DNA from: Villigracilis sp024434165
GTDB taxonomy: Bacteria; Chloroflexota; Anaerolineae; Anaerolineales; Villigracilaceae
Assembly: GCA_030263665.1 (NCBI GenBank)
Contig: SZPK01000030.1
Coordinates: 111,395-175,394, forward strand
DNA length: 64,000 bases
Direction of reading: 5' to 3'
Translations under genes and position numbers: made by a program
In this document: one piece after another, positions 1 to 7,651 of the stretch
How the letters are laid out: each line of letters begins with the position of its first letter
Position numbering within the stretch: the stretch's first letter is position 1
The notes under the pieces: generated by a model
Seen by the model: the letters and a program-made list of their open reading frames with translations, nothing else
The model's database searches: none
Told to the model about the DNA's origin: nothing

Positions 1-18
1 GCTACGTTATCTCCTCGT

Positions 19-45
19 GTAGCGCGAGATATTATCTCGCGTTAC
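19..45. repeat. REP-like palindrome, copy 1
   Basis: A near-perfect inverted repeat, GCGCGAGATA / TATCTCGCG, flanked by GTA and TTAC. It lies just past the stop of the minus-strand lipid kinase. Related palindromes occur near 14460, 15215, 15865, 15890, 31221 and 33903. It could help end transcription of the kinase, but no T-run follows it. Confidence 0.6.
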
Positions 46-46
46 G

Positions 47-991
47 TTATCTTCTGGGGTTCTTCAGCAAGTATAAAGCGTTTTCGGGCACCAGCACCTT
101 GAGGGCGCGATGAAGGACTTTTATCTCCGCTTTGTGACCGCCGAGGATGGGGTCGCCGTCCACCTGGATGGAAAAGTTCGCGTCTGATTCGATGACGACA
201 TTTTGGAAGGGGATGCAGCGCGCTTCATCGGAGGTGAGGTGACGCCCGGCGACAAGGTCGAAGAAATGACGGAAGGCGTCAGCGAGGCTGTCTCCGCTCA
301 GCAGCCACAAATCCATTTCGCCGTCGTCGAGCAGAGCGTTCGGCGAGATGACCGACATGCCGCCCGCGTAGTGCCGGATGTTGGTGGCAACGGCGACGAG
401 GTAGTGTCCCTCCACCAGCCTGCCTTCGGCATACACACGCAAGTCGAGTCCGTGCCAGAAGGTTGCCTCCCACACGGTGGTGACGAAGTAATGCGGTACC
501 GAAACGTGCTTGAAAAAACGCGCGCGCGGCTCGATCTTGCTGATGGTTTGCGCATCCAGCCCGACGCCTGCCCACAGCAGAAATGGACGGTCGTTGCAAA
601 TGCCCACATCCACGCTTTGCGGCGTGACGTTTGCCAGCAGCCTGGCGTTCTCGCGTAAATTCCACCACTGGAACCAACTGAAGGGTTTTTGCCCCTGTTC
701 TATTGCCCAGACGTTGGTGGTGCCTGCGGGCAGAACCCCCAGCGCCGTTTCAGTGTTGACCAGCCCGCTGGCGACCTGTCCCACCGTGCCATCGCCGCCG
801 ATGGCGAAGACCGCGTCGTATTTCTCCTGCGCGGCCTGGTGCGCGGTTTGGATAGCGTGCGTGCCGCTGAGAGTCTCGGCGATGTCCACGCTCCAGCCTG
901 CTTCTTTCAATGGCTTGATGATTCCGCGCACAAAACGGCGGACGGGGTATCTTCCGGCGGCGGGGTTGTAGAGCAGCAGTCCTTTGCGCAT
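47..991 (-). CDS. Diacylglycerol kinase-family lipid kinase (YegS/DgkB/LCB5 type)
   Basis: A 314-residue protein with the DAGK catalytic signature: an N-terminal 'YNPAAG' loop (residues 8-13) and the nucleotide-binding GGDGTV motif near residue 64, followed by 'PAGTTN'. The family phosphorylates diacylglycerol, sphingoid bases or other lipids at the inner membrane; the substrate cannot be read from the sequence. The length is normal for the family. The start is the ATG at 989-991, which sits 7 nt behind a perfect TATAAT on the minus strand, so the transcript is probably leaderless. The first 18 codons and the promoter are duplicated at 1705-1778, on the far side of the MNT/HEPN module. Confidence 0.9.
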   Translation of the reverse strand: MRKGLLLYNPAAGRYPVRRFVRGIIKPLKEAGWSVDIAETLSGTHAIQTAHQAAQEKYDAVFAIGGDGTVGQVASGLVNTETALGVLPAGTTNVWAIEQGQKPFSWFQWWNLRENARLLANVTPQSVDVGICNDRPFLLWAGVGLDAQTISKIEPRARFFKHVSVPHYFVTTVWEATFWHGLDLRVYAEGRLVEGHYLVAVATNIRHYAGGMSVISPNALLDDGEMDLWLLSGDSLADAFRHFFDLVAGRHLTSDEARCIPFQNVVIESDANFSIQVDGDPILGGHKAEIKVLHRALKVLVPENALYLLKNPRR

Positions 992-1009
992 GGCGGGGAT
1001 TATATTTGA
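936..1009. repeat. 74-bp direct repeat, original copy (lipid-kinase 5' end and promoter)
   Basis: This is the 5' end of the lipid kinase with its TATAAT. It recurs at 1705-1778 in the same orientation with only a few mismatches. The two copies bracket an MNT/HEPN module, which suggests that the module arrived together with a duplication of the target. Confidence 0.9.
999..1004 (-). promoter_or_regulatory. -10 element, probably leaderless (lipid kinase)
   Basis: TATAAT on the minus strand with 7 nt to the ATG. There is no room for a Shine-Dalgarno site between the expected start point and the ATG. Confidence 0.6.
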
Positions 1010-1027
1010 TGGATGGGGGAATGAAAT

Positions 1028-1372
1028 CTATTTCTGGTCTTCGCCGAGAATGGCTGTTACGATTTCCAGCAAGGCGGGTATCTCGTTCCTTACGATATCC
1101 TAAACCGTTTCTTCATTGACGCCAAAGTATTCATGCGCCACAATATCGCGGAAACCCGCAATCTTTCGCCATTTGACGTTTGGATATGCCTTGCGGGTGT
1201 CCTCTGAAACGTTCTTTACGGCTTCGCCGATAATTTCAAGGTTGCGCAGTACGGCGTCAAAATGAAGCTCGTCATAAACAAAATCCTTGTAGGTCATCCC
1301 CTTTGTGAAGCGAAGGATCTGTTCGCAGGATTTTTGAATATTTTCAAGGTAAAGGAATTCGTCACGCGACAT
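1028..1372 (-). pseudogene. hepT: HepT-like HEPN toxin (DUF86) with in-frame stop
   Basis: The gene starts at ATG 1370-1372, inside the 3' end of the MNT gene (11-nt overlap, typical of MntA-HepT pairs). The HEPN RNase motif R-x4-H-x-Y ('RDIVAHEY') is intact. The frame stops at TAG 1100-1102 after 90 codons. The same frame continues directly as 'DIVRNEIPALLEIV' for 23 codons to TAG 1028-1030, which is the normal HepT C-terminus. The family usually has Trp at this position, so a single TGG to TAG change explains the stop. HepT proteins are RNases neutralised by MntA adenylylation. This copy has probably lost activity, unless the stop is read through or is a sequencing error. Confidence 0.8.
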
Positions 1373-1652
1373 GGACCAATTCCCGCATAATATAAGGCTT
1401 CATGCGCGGTTTGATGGCTTTCGGCGTGACCAGGTCCACTTTGCAGCCGAGCAGTTCCTCCAGATAGAATTTTGTATCCATGTAACGATCGAAGGTAGCC
1501 CGACCTTTAAATTCCACGAGAATATCCACATCACTGCCGGGGCGATCCTCCCCGCGAGCGACCGATCCGAAAAGGGATAGCGATTTCACGCCCAATTTTT
1601 CCAGGTGGGCGCGGCGCCTGCGGATACGGACAATCACTGACTTGCGGTTCAT
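1362..1652 (-). CDS. mntA: MntA-like minimal nucleotidyltransferase antitoxin
   Basis: 96 residues from the ATG at 1650-1652. It carries the nucleotidyltransferase signature GS-x10-D-x-D ('FGSVARGEDRPGSDVDILVEF'-type, around residues 28-46 of this start). MntA proteins adenylylate the partner HepT toxin, encoded immediately downstream with an 11-nt overlap. The frame is open further upstream to 1760, where it begins with 18 codons copied from the lipid kinase. A separate TATAAT (1659-1664) lies 6 nt before the internal ATG, so 1652 is probably the ancestral leaderless start and the longer form is a by-product of the duplication. This member looks intact, unlike its toxin. Confidence 0.85.
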   Translation of the reverse strand: MNRKSVIVRIRRRRAHLEKLGVKSLSLFGSVARGEDRPGSDVDILVEFKGRATFDRYMDTKFYLEELLGCKVDLVTPKAIKPRMKPYIMRELVHVA

Positions 1653-1658
1653 GTCCAA

Positions 1659-1664
1659 ATTATA
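1659..1664 (-). promoter_or_regulatory. -10 element, probably leaderless (mntA)
   Basis: TATAAT on the minus strand, 6 nt from the ATG at 1650-1652. It supports the short start of the MNT gene rather than the chimeric start at 1760. Confidence 0.55.
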
Positions 1665-1704
1665 CAGCATGGAACCCTTGTATTTTCCTGTCCCCTTCGT
1701 AAAA

Positions 1705-1778
1705 TGACGGACGGGGTATCTTCCGGCGGCGGGATTGTAGAGCAGCAGTCCTTTGCGCATGGCGGGGATTATATCTGA
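1705..1778. repeat. 74-bp direct repeat, second copy of the lipid-kinase 5' end
   Basis: A duplicate of 936-1009 that includes the TATAAT (1768-1773) and the ATG (1758-1760). It reads in frame into the MNT gene, giving a possible 132-residue chimera whose first 18 residues match the lipid kinase. Confidence 0.9.
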
Positions 1779-1856
1779 GGATGGGGTGGGGGATGAGGAA
1801 GCCGTGAGTCAGGTGCAGCAACGTACATGGTCGTGAATGGCGTTAGCGAATTACGA

Positions 1857-1862
1857 TATAAT
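1857..1862 (+). promoter_or_regulatory. -10 element, probably leaderless (Ser/Thr kinase)
   Basis: TATAAT with 9 nt to the ATG at 1872. It argues for the 1872 start over the in-frame ATG at 1827, which lies upstream of the -10. Confidence 0.55.
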
Positions 1863-1871
1863 CCCTTCACA

Positions 1872-3020
1872 ATGACCGAAGGCGCATTACTCAACGACCG
1901 ATACAAGCTCGAGGAAAAACTCGGCTCCGGCGGCATGGCGGACGTATACCGCGCGCACGATGTGGTGCTGGACCGGAAGGTTGCCATCAAAGTCCTGCGC
2001 AAGGACTACTCCGACAACGACAACTTCCAGAACCAGTTCCGCCTGGAGGCGCGTTCCGCCGCGAATCTTTCCCACCCGAACATCGTCACCGTCCATGATT
2101 TCGGCTTTGCCGACGGCTTGCTCTACATCGTCATGGAACTCATTCCCGGCAAGGACTTGAAGCAGCTCATCCGCGAACGCGGAAGGTTTTCCGTGGAGCA
2201 GGGCATTCCGCTCATGATCCAGGCGTGCGCAGGCGTCGGGTACGCTCATCGCGCCGGGCTGGCGCACTGCGACATCAAGCCGCACAACATGCTGGTCTCG
2301 AAGGATATGCGCCTCAAAGTGACCGATTTCGGCATCGCCCGCGCCCTTGCCAGCGTCAAACCCGGAGAACGCAGCGACATTGTTTGGGGTTCGCCGCTCT
2401 ATTTCGCACCCGAACAAGCCCTGGGCGAACCGCCCACACCCGCCTCCGATGTCTATTCGCTTGGCGTGGTGATGTACGAACTATTGTGCGGCACGCCTCC
2501 GTTTACCGCCACCACCGCCGATGAACTGGCGCGTTTGCACATCTCCGCGCGCCCGCTGTCCATCAGCGAATACGTGCCGGATATTCCGCCCGCGCTCGAA
2601 GAGATCGTCATGAAGGTGCTTTCCAAAGAGCCTTCCGCGCGTTACCGCACCGCCGACCAGCTTGGGCGGGTACTTCAAAAATTCGGTACGCTCCCGCCGC
2701 TGCCCAAGCCGGAGCCGGAACAGCAGGTTTCTTCCCCGCCTGTGATTACGGTCCGGCAGGATATTGCAGAACGGTTATCTCCGCCAAGCCAGCCGCGTCC
2801 GGCTGTCCAGCCTGAGGCGGTTCCAACGCAAAACTACCAGTCCCAGTATCCGTATCAGGCTCAGCCCGAACCTGCGGTGAGCTATCAAACAGAAGACACT
2901 TCCATCGAGAATATTGACTGGGTATCTGTCGGGCTTGGGCTGCTGGCTGTAATTGCGGTGGGAGGTTTGTTCCCCTTCTGGCTGATGGTTTATCTTTCCT
3001 ACTTCCCGCCGGGAAGATGA
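1872..3020 (+). CDS. Membrane-anchored Ser/Thr protein kinase (PknB-like)
   Basis: A 382-residue eukaryotic-type kinase. The Gly-rich loop 'GSGGMADVY' is near residue 18, the ATP-binding Lys in 'VAIKVL' near 40, the catalytic loop 'HCDIKPHN' near 132 and 'DFG' near 154. The HRD Arg is replaced by Cys, which would change activation-loop control; I believe this variant recurs in Chloroflexota kinases. A Pro/Gln-rich linker (about 275-350) leads to a single C-terminal membrane helix with almost no extracellular part, so it lacks the PASTA domains of PknB. I chose the ATG at 1872 because a TATAAT lies just upstream. It is followed by rpe 31 nt downstream, probably co-transcribed. Confidence 0.9.
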   Translation: MTEGALLNDRYKLEEKLGSGGMADVYRAHDVVLDRKVAIKVLRKDYSDNDNFQNQFRLEARSAANLSHPNIVTVHDFGFADGLLYIVMELIPGKDLKQLIRERGRFSVEQGIPLMIQACAGVGYAHRAGLAHCDIKPHNMLVSKDMRLKVTDFGIARALASVKPGERSDIVWGSPLYFAPEQALGEPPTPASDVYSLGVVMYELLCGTPPFTATTADELARLHISARPLSISEYVPDIPPALEEIVMKVLSKEPSARYRTADQLGRVLQKFGTLPPLPKPEPEQQVSSPPVITVRQDIAERLSPPSQPRPAVQPEAVPTQNYQSQYPYQAQPEPAVSYQTEDTSIENIDWVSVGLGLLAVIAVGGLFPFWLMVYLSYFPPGR

Positions 3021-3051
3021 TTTGCGCCCGCCGCCTGAGCATTAATTTTCC

Positions 3052-3717
3052 ATGCCCCAAACCATTCTTGCCCCATCCGTCATCGCCGCGGATTTTGCCC
3101 GCATTGCCGAGGAGGTTGCCGCCTGCGAAGCCGCCGGCGCCGACTGGCTCCACGTGGATGTGATGGACGGTCATTTCGTGCCGACCATCACCATTGGACC
3201 GTTGTTCACCGAAGCCCTCAAGCGCGTCACCAAACTTCCGCTCGATGTCCATCTGATGATCTCCGAACCGGAGAAGCACATCGAAGCCTTTGCGAAGGCG
3301 GGCGCGAACAACATCACGGTTCATGTCGAGACCTGTGAGAATCTGCCGCGCATCGTGGAGCGGATCAAGGCTTTGGGCTGTACCGCCGGCGTGACGTTGA
3401 ATCCCGCCACGCCCGCCTCTGTCCTCGATGCCGCCCTCCCGTTCGTGGACCTGGTGCTGGTGATGAGCGTCGTGCCGGGGTTTTCCGGTCAGAAGTTTAT
3501 GCCGGAGATGATTGCCAAGGCGGAGGAACTCCGCAACAAGTTGAACGCGCTCCGTTCCGCCGCCCATCTCGAGGTGGATGGCGGCATCAATGCCGAAACG
3601 CTCCCGTTGATGAAAAAAGCGGGCGCAAACGTCTTTGTCACGGGGAACGCCGCTTTCAAGCATCCCCAGGGGACGGGGGAAGGGGTGCGGGCGTTGAAAC
3701 GAATCGCAGCGGGATAG
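3052..3717 (+). CDS. rpe: Ribulose-phosphate 3-epimerase
   Basis: A 221-residue TIM-barrel protein of normal length. It interconverts ribulose 5-phosphate and xylulose 5-phosphate in the pentose phosphate pathway. Diagnostic motifs are 'LAPSVIAADFA' at the N-terminus, 'HVDVMDGHFVP' near 37 (metal His and catalytic Asp), 'HLMI' near 66, 'VNPGFSGQ'-type 'VVPGFSGQKF' near 141, and 'VDGGIN' near 178 with the second catalytic Asp. It follows the kinase gene on the same strand and ends before a bidirectional terminator. Confidence 0.96.
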   Translation: MPQTILAPSVIAADFARIAEEVAACEAAGADWLHVDVMDGHFVPTITIGPLFTEALKRVTKLPLDVHLMISEPEKHIEAFAKAGANNITVHVETCENLPRIVERIKALGCTAGVTLNPATPASVLDAALPFVDLVLVMSVVPGFSGQKFMPEMIAKAEELRNKLNALRSAAHLEVDGGINAETLPLMKKAGANVFVTGNAAFKHPQGTGEGVRALKRIAAG

Positions 3718-3740
3718 GGGCACATCCCCGGATTAAAACA

Positions 3741-3771
3741 AAAATCACGGCGCAAACGCGCCGCGATTTTT
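3741..3771. terminator. Bidirectional terminator between rpe and rpmB
   Basis: Stem CGGCGC / GCGCCG with an AAAC loop, extended by AAAATC on the left and GATTTTT on the right. It has A and T tracts on both sides and sits between convergent genes, so it can serve both. Confidence 0.85.
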
Positions 3772-3791
3772 GAGTCGAGTGAAGGCGAGCC

Positions 3792-3977
3792 TTACGCCGC
3801 GGACTTGCCGAGCGTCTTGATGCACTTGGCGCACAGCGTTTTCTTCACGAGGCGTCCCTTCTCCATCACCGAAACCCTCTGGAGATTGGGTTTGAACGTG
3901 CGGTTGGTGGCACGCAGGGAGAAGGAGCGGTTGTGACCGAAGGCGGTTGCCTTGCCGCAGTGATTGCACTTTGCCAT
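3792..3977 (-). CDS. rpmB: 50S ribosomal protein L28
   Basis: 61 residues from ATG 3975-3977, preceded by AAAGGA 8 nt upstream. It has two CxxC pairs ('CNHC' at residues 4-7 and 'CAKC' near 48-51), so this is the zinc-binding form of L28. 'GHNRSFSLRATNR' is the conserved L28 core. The frame is open to 4064, but the upstream part has no L28 similarity. Confidence 0.95.
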   Translation of the reverse strand: MAKCNHCGKATAFGHNRSFSLRATNRTFKPNLQRVSVMEKGRLVKKTLCAKCIKTLGKSAA

Positions 3978-4071
3978 GTCTGAATCCTTTCTTTCCTTGC
4001 AAATAAGTCCGGTTGCCCTTTTACGAAGGCACGGCATTTTACCATAGAAAGCAACCAACTTCAAGATAAGA

Positions 4072-4080
4072 TGTTAAAAT
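4072..4080 (+). promoter_or_regulatory. Candidate extended -10 promoter for the Asp23-fakA operon
   Basis: TGT followed by TAAAAT, with no clear -35. The leader to the ATG at 4184 is about 100 nt, so this gene is not leaderless. Confidence 0.4.
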
Positions 4081-4183
4081 AAGAACAACGCAAAACCAAC
4101 GGGACTTCGGAGGGTCTTTTTTGTAACAACCAGCCCGAAATCGGGCGAATTCAAACCCCTGAAGCCTTTTCGAGAGGAAACCT

Positions 4184-4540
4184 ATGGGCGAAGAAACAAC
4201 ATCACTGGGCGGGATTCACGTCTCGCCGAACGCGGTGGCGACGATAGCCTACCATGCCACCCTTCAATCGTACGGCGTGGTGGGGCTGGCTCCCAAAAAC
4301 CTGGCGGATGGGATTGTCTCCACGATCACGCGCGAGCCTTCACGGGGGATTTCCGTTCAATACAAGGATGACGAGATTCACATTGACGTCCATGTCATCG
4401 TGGAATATGGAACACGCATCAACTCGGTGGCGGAGAGCGTGGCGAACACCGTGCGCTTCCATGTGGAGAAGGCGCTGGGGCTGCGCGTCAGCACGGTCAA
4501 TGTGCATGTGGCGGGACTGCGCATCAGCAACACGGATTAG
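4184..4540 (+). CDS. Asp23/Gls24 family envelope stress response protein
   Basis: 118 residues matching the Asp23/Gls24 (DUF322) fold, with 'GGIHVSPNAVATIAYHAT' at the N-terminus and a C-terminal 'VNVHVAGLRI'. In Firmicutes, members are membrane-associated and linked to envelope stress. They are often encoded just before a fatty acid kinase-type DAK2 gene, as here (13-nt gap). It is preceded by AGAGGAAA 6-10 nt from the ATG. The function here is inferred from family and synteny only. Confidence 0.9.
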   Translation: MGEETTSLGGIHVSPNAVATIAYHATLQSYGVVGLAPKNLADGIVSTITREPSRGISVQYKDDEIHIDVHVIVEYGTRINSVAESVANTVRFHVEKALGLRVSTVNVHVAGLRISNTD

Positions 4541-4553
4541 GAGACACTGACAG

Positions 4554-5213
4554 ATGGCAATTGATACCGCACGCCTCGAAAAACTCCGCAGGCGCCCCAT
4601 TGACGGTTTGGCTTTCAAGCGGTTGATGGAAGCCGGGTTGACCTGGCTTCGCACCAACCAGCAGGTGGTCAACTCGCTGAACGTGTTCCCCGTGCCGGAC
4701 GGCGACACCGGCACGAACATGACGCTGACCCTGCAATCGGCGTGGAACGAGATCAAGGATATGGGGACTCGTCACCTCGGCGAGATGGCGGCGGCGTTTT
4801 CGAAAGGCGCGTTGATGGGCGCGCGCGGCAATTCGGGCGTAATCTCCAGTCAGATTTTGCGCGGCTTTTCACGCGGTGTGCATGACAGCGCAGTGTTGGA
4901 TAAGGAGACTTTCGTCCGGGCTTTGAGTGAGGCGCGCGATACGGCGTACAAGGGTGTGGTGAAACCCGTCGAGGGGACGATTCTAACCGTCATCAAGGAA
5001 ACCGCCCTGGCAGCAGAAGCAGCCCTCGGGTCCGCAAGAGATGCGATAGAAATCCTGGAGGTGGCGGTGCGCGCGGCGGATGAAGCGGTCCGAAACTTCT
5101 TCCCATCCTCAAACAGGCGGGGGTGGTGGATTCGGGCGGAAAAGGTCTCTTCTTCTTCATGGAAGGCATGCTGCGGCATATTTACGGCGAGTCGCTGGAG
5201 ACGCCGACGGTGA
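4554..5213 (+). CDS. fakA: FakA-like DhaL/DAK2 kinase, N-terminal part before a frameshift
   Basis: This is the first half of a DhaL-DegV-like protein (FakA/YloV). The metal- and nucleotide-binding motif 'VPDGDTGTNM' is near residue 48 and 'GARGNSGVISSQI' near 90. The authentic sequence runs to 'AADEAVRN' near 5094. After that, this frame gives unrelated residues ('FFPSSNRRGWW'), while the family sequence continues in another frame as 'LPILKQAGVVDSGGKG'. FakA phosphorylates fatty acids held by DegV/FakB proteins, and a DegV gene lies at 7748. A short deletion near 5094-5100 explains the break. It is either a real mutation or an assembly error, and the two halves together would give about 550 residues. 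Confidence 0.85.
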   Translation: MAIDTARLEKLRRRPIDGLAFKRLMEAGLTWLRTNQQVVNSLNVFPVPDGDTGTNMTLTLQSAWNEIKDMGTRHLGEMAAAFSKGALMGARGNSGVISSQILRGFSRGVHDSAVLDKETFVRALSEARDTAYKGVVKPVEGTILTVIKETALAAEAALGSARDAIEILEVAVRAADEAVRNFFPSSNRRGWWIRAEKVSSSSWKACCGIFTASRWRRRR

Positions 5214-6211
5214 GCGTCCAGCCGCTTTCGGCAATGAATTTACAGGGCGCGCTGGAGGAAGTGGAGGAGGGGCAGGATTACGAAGTGGTGGTGGATTTTG
5301 TGCCAGCCAGGGACCTGGACCTGCACTCGTTCTATGGGCGGCTGGAGGAAATGGGCACGTCCATTCAGGTGGGTGAGGGCGACGGCATGTACCGCATGCA
5401 CATCCACGTGCCGACGGAGAAACGCTACGAGCCGATTGATTACATCATGGGCATCGGCACGGTGACGAAGGTTGCCATCGAAAACCTGATGGCGCAAATG
5501 GATGATATTCAGAAGGGCAAGGCGTCGCAGGGTTCGTTTGCCTCGGTGGAACCGGGAACGATTGCGGTGGTTGCCGTTTCGCCCGGCGCGGGAATCAGCC
5601 GCATTTTTGCCAGCCTGGGCGTGGCGGCTGTCGTTGCGGGCGGGCAGACGATGAACCCCTCCACGCAGGATATTTTGGGCTCGTTCGAGAACCTGCCGAC
5701 GGATAAGGTCATCATTTTGCCGAACAATAAGAATATTGTGATGGCGGCGAACCAGGCGAAGGAAGTGACGGTGAAGAGCGTGCAGGTGGTGCCGACCCGC
5801 ACCGTGCCGCAGGGACTTGCCGCAATGCTATCCTTTGACCCCGCCGGCGATGTGGAAGCGGTTGCCGCGAAGATGAGCAAGGCAATGAGCAATGTGAAAA
5901 CGGGCGAGATTACCGTTGCCACCCGCTCGGTTGAGATTGACGGTGTGACGGTGCGCGACGGGCAGGTGATCGGTTTGCTCGACGGCAGGCTGGTCGCTTC
6001 GGCGGAGTCGGTGGAGCAGGGCGCGCTGGAATTGCTGGAAAAAGCAGGCGCCGCCGGGCATGAGATTGTGACGTTATTCTACGGCGAAGATATGCCGCAC
6101 GCGGAAGCCAACCGCATCGCGGACGTGATCCGAGAGAAGTATTCCAACCTCGAAGTCGAGGTGCAGGAGGGCGGTCAGCCCCATTATCAGTTCATTCTTT
6201 CGATTGAGTAA
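5123..6211 (+). CDS. fakA: FakA-like kinase, C-terminal part after the frameshift
   Basis: This frame is open from GTG 5123, but its family similarity begins upstream at about 5100 ('LPILKQAGVVDSGGKG'). It contains the remainder of the DhaL domain ('GKGLFFFMEGMLR') and the central and C-terminal FakA domains ('TVKSVQVVPTRTVPQG', 'FYGEDM'). I see no independent Shine-Dalgarno site at 5123, so it is best read as the second half of the 4554 gene rather than a separate gene. A strong terminator follows at 6221. Confidence 0.85.
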   Translation: MVDSGGKGLFFFMEGMLRHIYGESLETPTVSVQPLSAMNLQGALEEVEEGQDYEVVVDFVPARDLDLHSFYGRLEEMGTSIQVGEGDGMYRMHIHVPTEKRYEPIDYIMGIGTVTKVAIENLMAQMDDIQKGKASQGSFASVEPGTIAVVAVSPGAGISRIFASLGVAAVVAGGQTMNPSTQDILGSFENLPTDKVIILPNNKNIVMAANQAKEVTVKSVQVVPTRTVPQGLAAMLSFDPAGDVEAVAAKMSKAMSNVKTGEITVATRSVEIDGVTVRDGQVIGLLDGRLVASAESVEQGALELLEKAGAAGHEIVTLFYGEDMPHAEANRIADVIREKYSNLEVEVQEGGQPHYQFILSIE

Positions 6212-6220
6212 CGAAATTGA

Positions 6221-6256
6221 AAGAGACCGTCACATCGAGAGTGACGGTCTCTTCTT
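6221..6256. terminator. Terminator between fakA and the HAAS gene
   Basis: A 13-bp perfect stem, AAGAGACCGTCAC / GTGACGGTCTCTT, with a 7-nt loop. It lies between convergent genes. Confidence 0.85.
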
Positions 6257-6273
6257 TACGGGGGCACGATTTC

Positions 6274-7290
6274 TTATGCGGCTGCCTTCGCTGTGAACAT
6301 CTTGTACACAGATTTGATCATATCAACCACAGTGCCGAAGATCGCCAGTCCGAGCGCGATCTTCATGCCGGTATGGGCAAGTTGACTTAAGGTCTGCGCC
6401 GCTTCGGGGTCGGTGATTCCGCCGACTGCCAGTGACGCCGGCGTGACTGCCAGGATGGATGGACCGGTGAACAGCAGGGCAAGGATGACGACCTGGAACA
6501 ACTTTGTCCCAATCGAGATGAGGCGGGTGGAGGTTGTCCATTTTCCGGAGCGCAGGAGCATGCCGTTCAGGATGATCTCGACAACCCAGGCGATGTTGAG
6601 CAGGGGCAGCCACCGAAAGAACGCTTCGGAGAGCAGCGGAATTACCTTCCATTCGCCTTCATCCAGGTGATAGATGCCGATCAGGTGCGGGTTGAAGTTG
6701 AAGAGGCTGAGCGCGATGAAAGTGAAAACGATGGCAAGGATCGGTTCCCAGATCTTGATATCCTGAGGTTCCGGTTCCTTCTGCAAACTGGCGGGGTCCC
6801 ATTCTTTGTCTTCATCCATTTTGAAATCTGCAATGGGAGCAAAGCGTTCGATCAGAGCGAAAATCAACGCCATGTTTCCGAAAACAGCGATGCTGGTGGA
6901 GATAATGTTGAGAATTCCCTTGCTGATGGTTTCGAGCAGCTGCACCGCGCTCATGGGGGAGAGGTTGATGATCTGGATAAAGGTGGCAATGCCCAGCCCC
7001 AGCGCCACCGCCGCCACCACAATCTTCAGAATGAACATGAAGAACGGAAAGATGCGCGGGCCGATCAAATACGGGTTGGGGTTGTACGTCTCCGCCACCT
7101 TGGCGGGCGCGCCGTATTCCTTCAACAGTTCCATTTGCATCGCTTCATCGGCGGGCTTGCCCGATTTCTGCGCGCGCTCCTCCAGCATATCCTCCAGCGT
7201 GGAGCGCAGTTCGTTTTCGATATCCTTGCGGCTCTTGACGAGCAAAAGGCGCCTGCCGACTTCGGCAACGTAACGATCAATGAGATTCAT
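6274..7290 (-). CDS. HAAS-domain membrane protein partnered with PadR
   Basis: 338 residues. The N-terminal 70 residues ('RYVAEVGRRL', 'IENELRSTLEDMLEE', 'LLKEYGAPAKVAETY') match the HAAS/'permease prefix' helical domain found next to PadR regulators and ECF sigma factors. Six or seven predicted membrane helices follow. The gene starts 14 nt after the PadR stop, in the same operon. The family is thought to sense membrane or ligand state together with PadR; no substrate can be assigned. Confidence 0.8.
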   Translation of the reverse strand: MNLIDRYVAEVGRRLLLVKSRKDIENELRSTLEDMLEERAQKSGKPADEAMQMELLKEYGAPAKVAETYNPNPYLIGPRIFPFFMFILKIVVAAVALGLGIATFIQIINLSPMSAVQLLETISKGILNIISTSIAVFGNMALIFALIERFAPIADFKMDEDKEWDPASLQKEPEPQDIKIWEPILAIVFTFIALSLFNFNPHLIGIYHLDEGEWKVIPLLSEAFFRWLPLLNIAWVVEIILNGMLLRSGKWTTSTRLISIGTKLFQVVILALLFTGPSILAVTPASLAVGGITDPEAAQTLSQLAHTGMKIALGLAIFGTVVDMIKSVYKMFTAKAAA

Positions 7291-7304
7291 GATATTTTCC
7301 TTTC

Positions 7305-7634
7305 CTAAGCCAGCATCTTATCCATCACAGACACGATGCCAGCCCATTCCTTTTTCAGTTTCGTCAGGACTTTTTTCCCTTCCGCACTGATGACGTAATA
7401 ACGGCGCGGGCGCGACTCTTCCAGTTTCCAGACCGATTCCAGCAATCCCTGCGCCTCCAGCCGGCGGAGGAGCGGATACAACGTCCCCTGGTCCACTTCC
7501 AAGCCGAGGTCGGCGAGTTTCTTCAACAGGGAATAGCCGTACTCTTCGGTTCCCAACTGGCTGAGCGCCGCGAGGACGATCACCCCGCGCCTCAATTCCA
7601 AGACAACATTTTCGAGCGATTCTGTGTTTGCCAT
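7305..7634 (-). CDS. PadR family transcriptional regulator
   Basis: A 109-residue winged-helix protein: 'LRRGVIVLAALSQL' (helix 1), 'YSLLKKLADLGLEVDQGTLYPLLRRLEAQGLLES' (helices 2-3), the wing 'ESRPRRYYVISAEGKKVL', and a short C-terminal dimerisation helix (PadR subfamily 2). It is a DNA-binding repressor and is probably autoregulated, because its consensus promoter contains a dyad of PadR type (7652-7680). It forms an operon with the HAAS membrane protein. Confidence 0.93.
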   Translation of the reverse strand: MANTESLENVVLELRRGVIVLAALSQLGTEEYGYSLLKKLADLGLEVDQGTLYPLLRRLEAQGLLESVWKLEESRPRRYYVISAEGKKVLTKLKKEWAGIVSVMDKMLA

Positions 7635-7651
7635 CTCTCAACCTTTCCCGC

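Noticed and set aside
1827..1871. Upstream ATG (1827) as the kinase start
   Set aside because: It lies before the TATAAT and encodes residues that do not belong to the kinase fold.
2746..3723. A long minus-strand open frame opposite the kinase 3' end and rpe
   Set aside because: Antisense shadow; rpe is unmistakable.
4081..4140. A terminator or riboswitch-like fold in the Asp23 leader (GAC...GTC followed by T6)
   Set aside because: Only three base pairs can be formed; the T-run alone is not enough.
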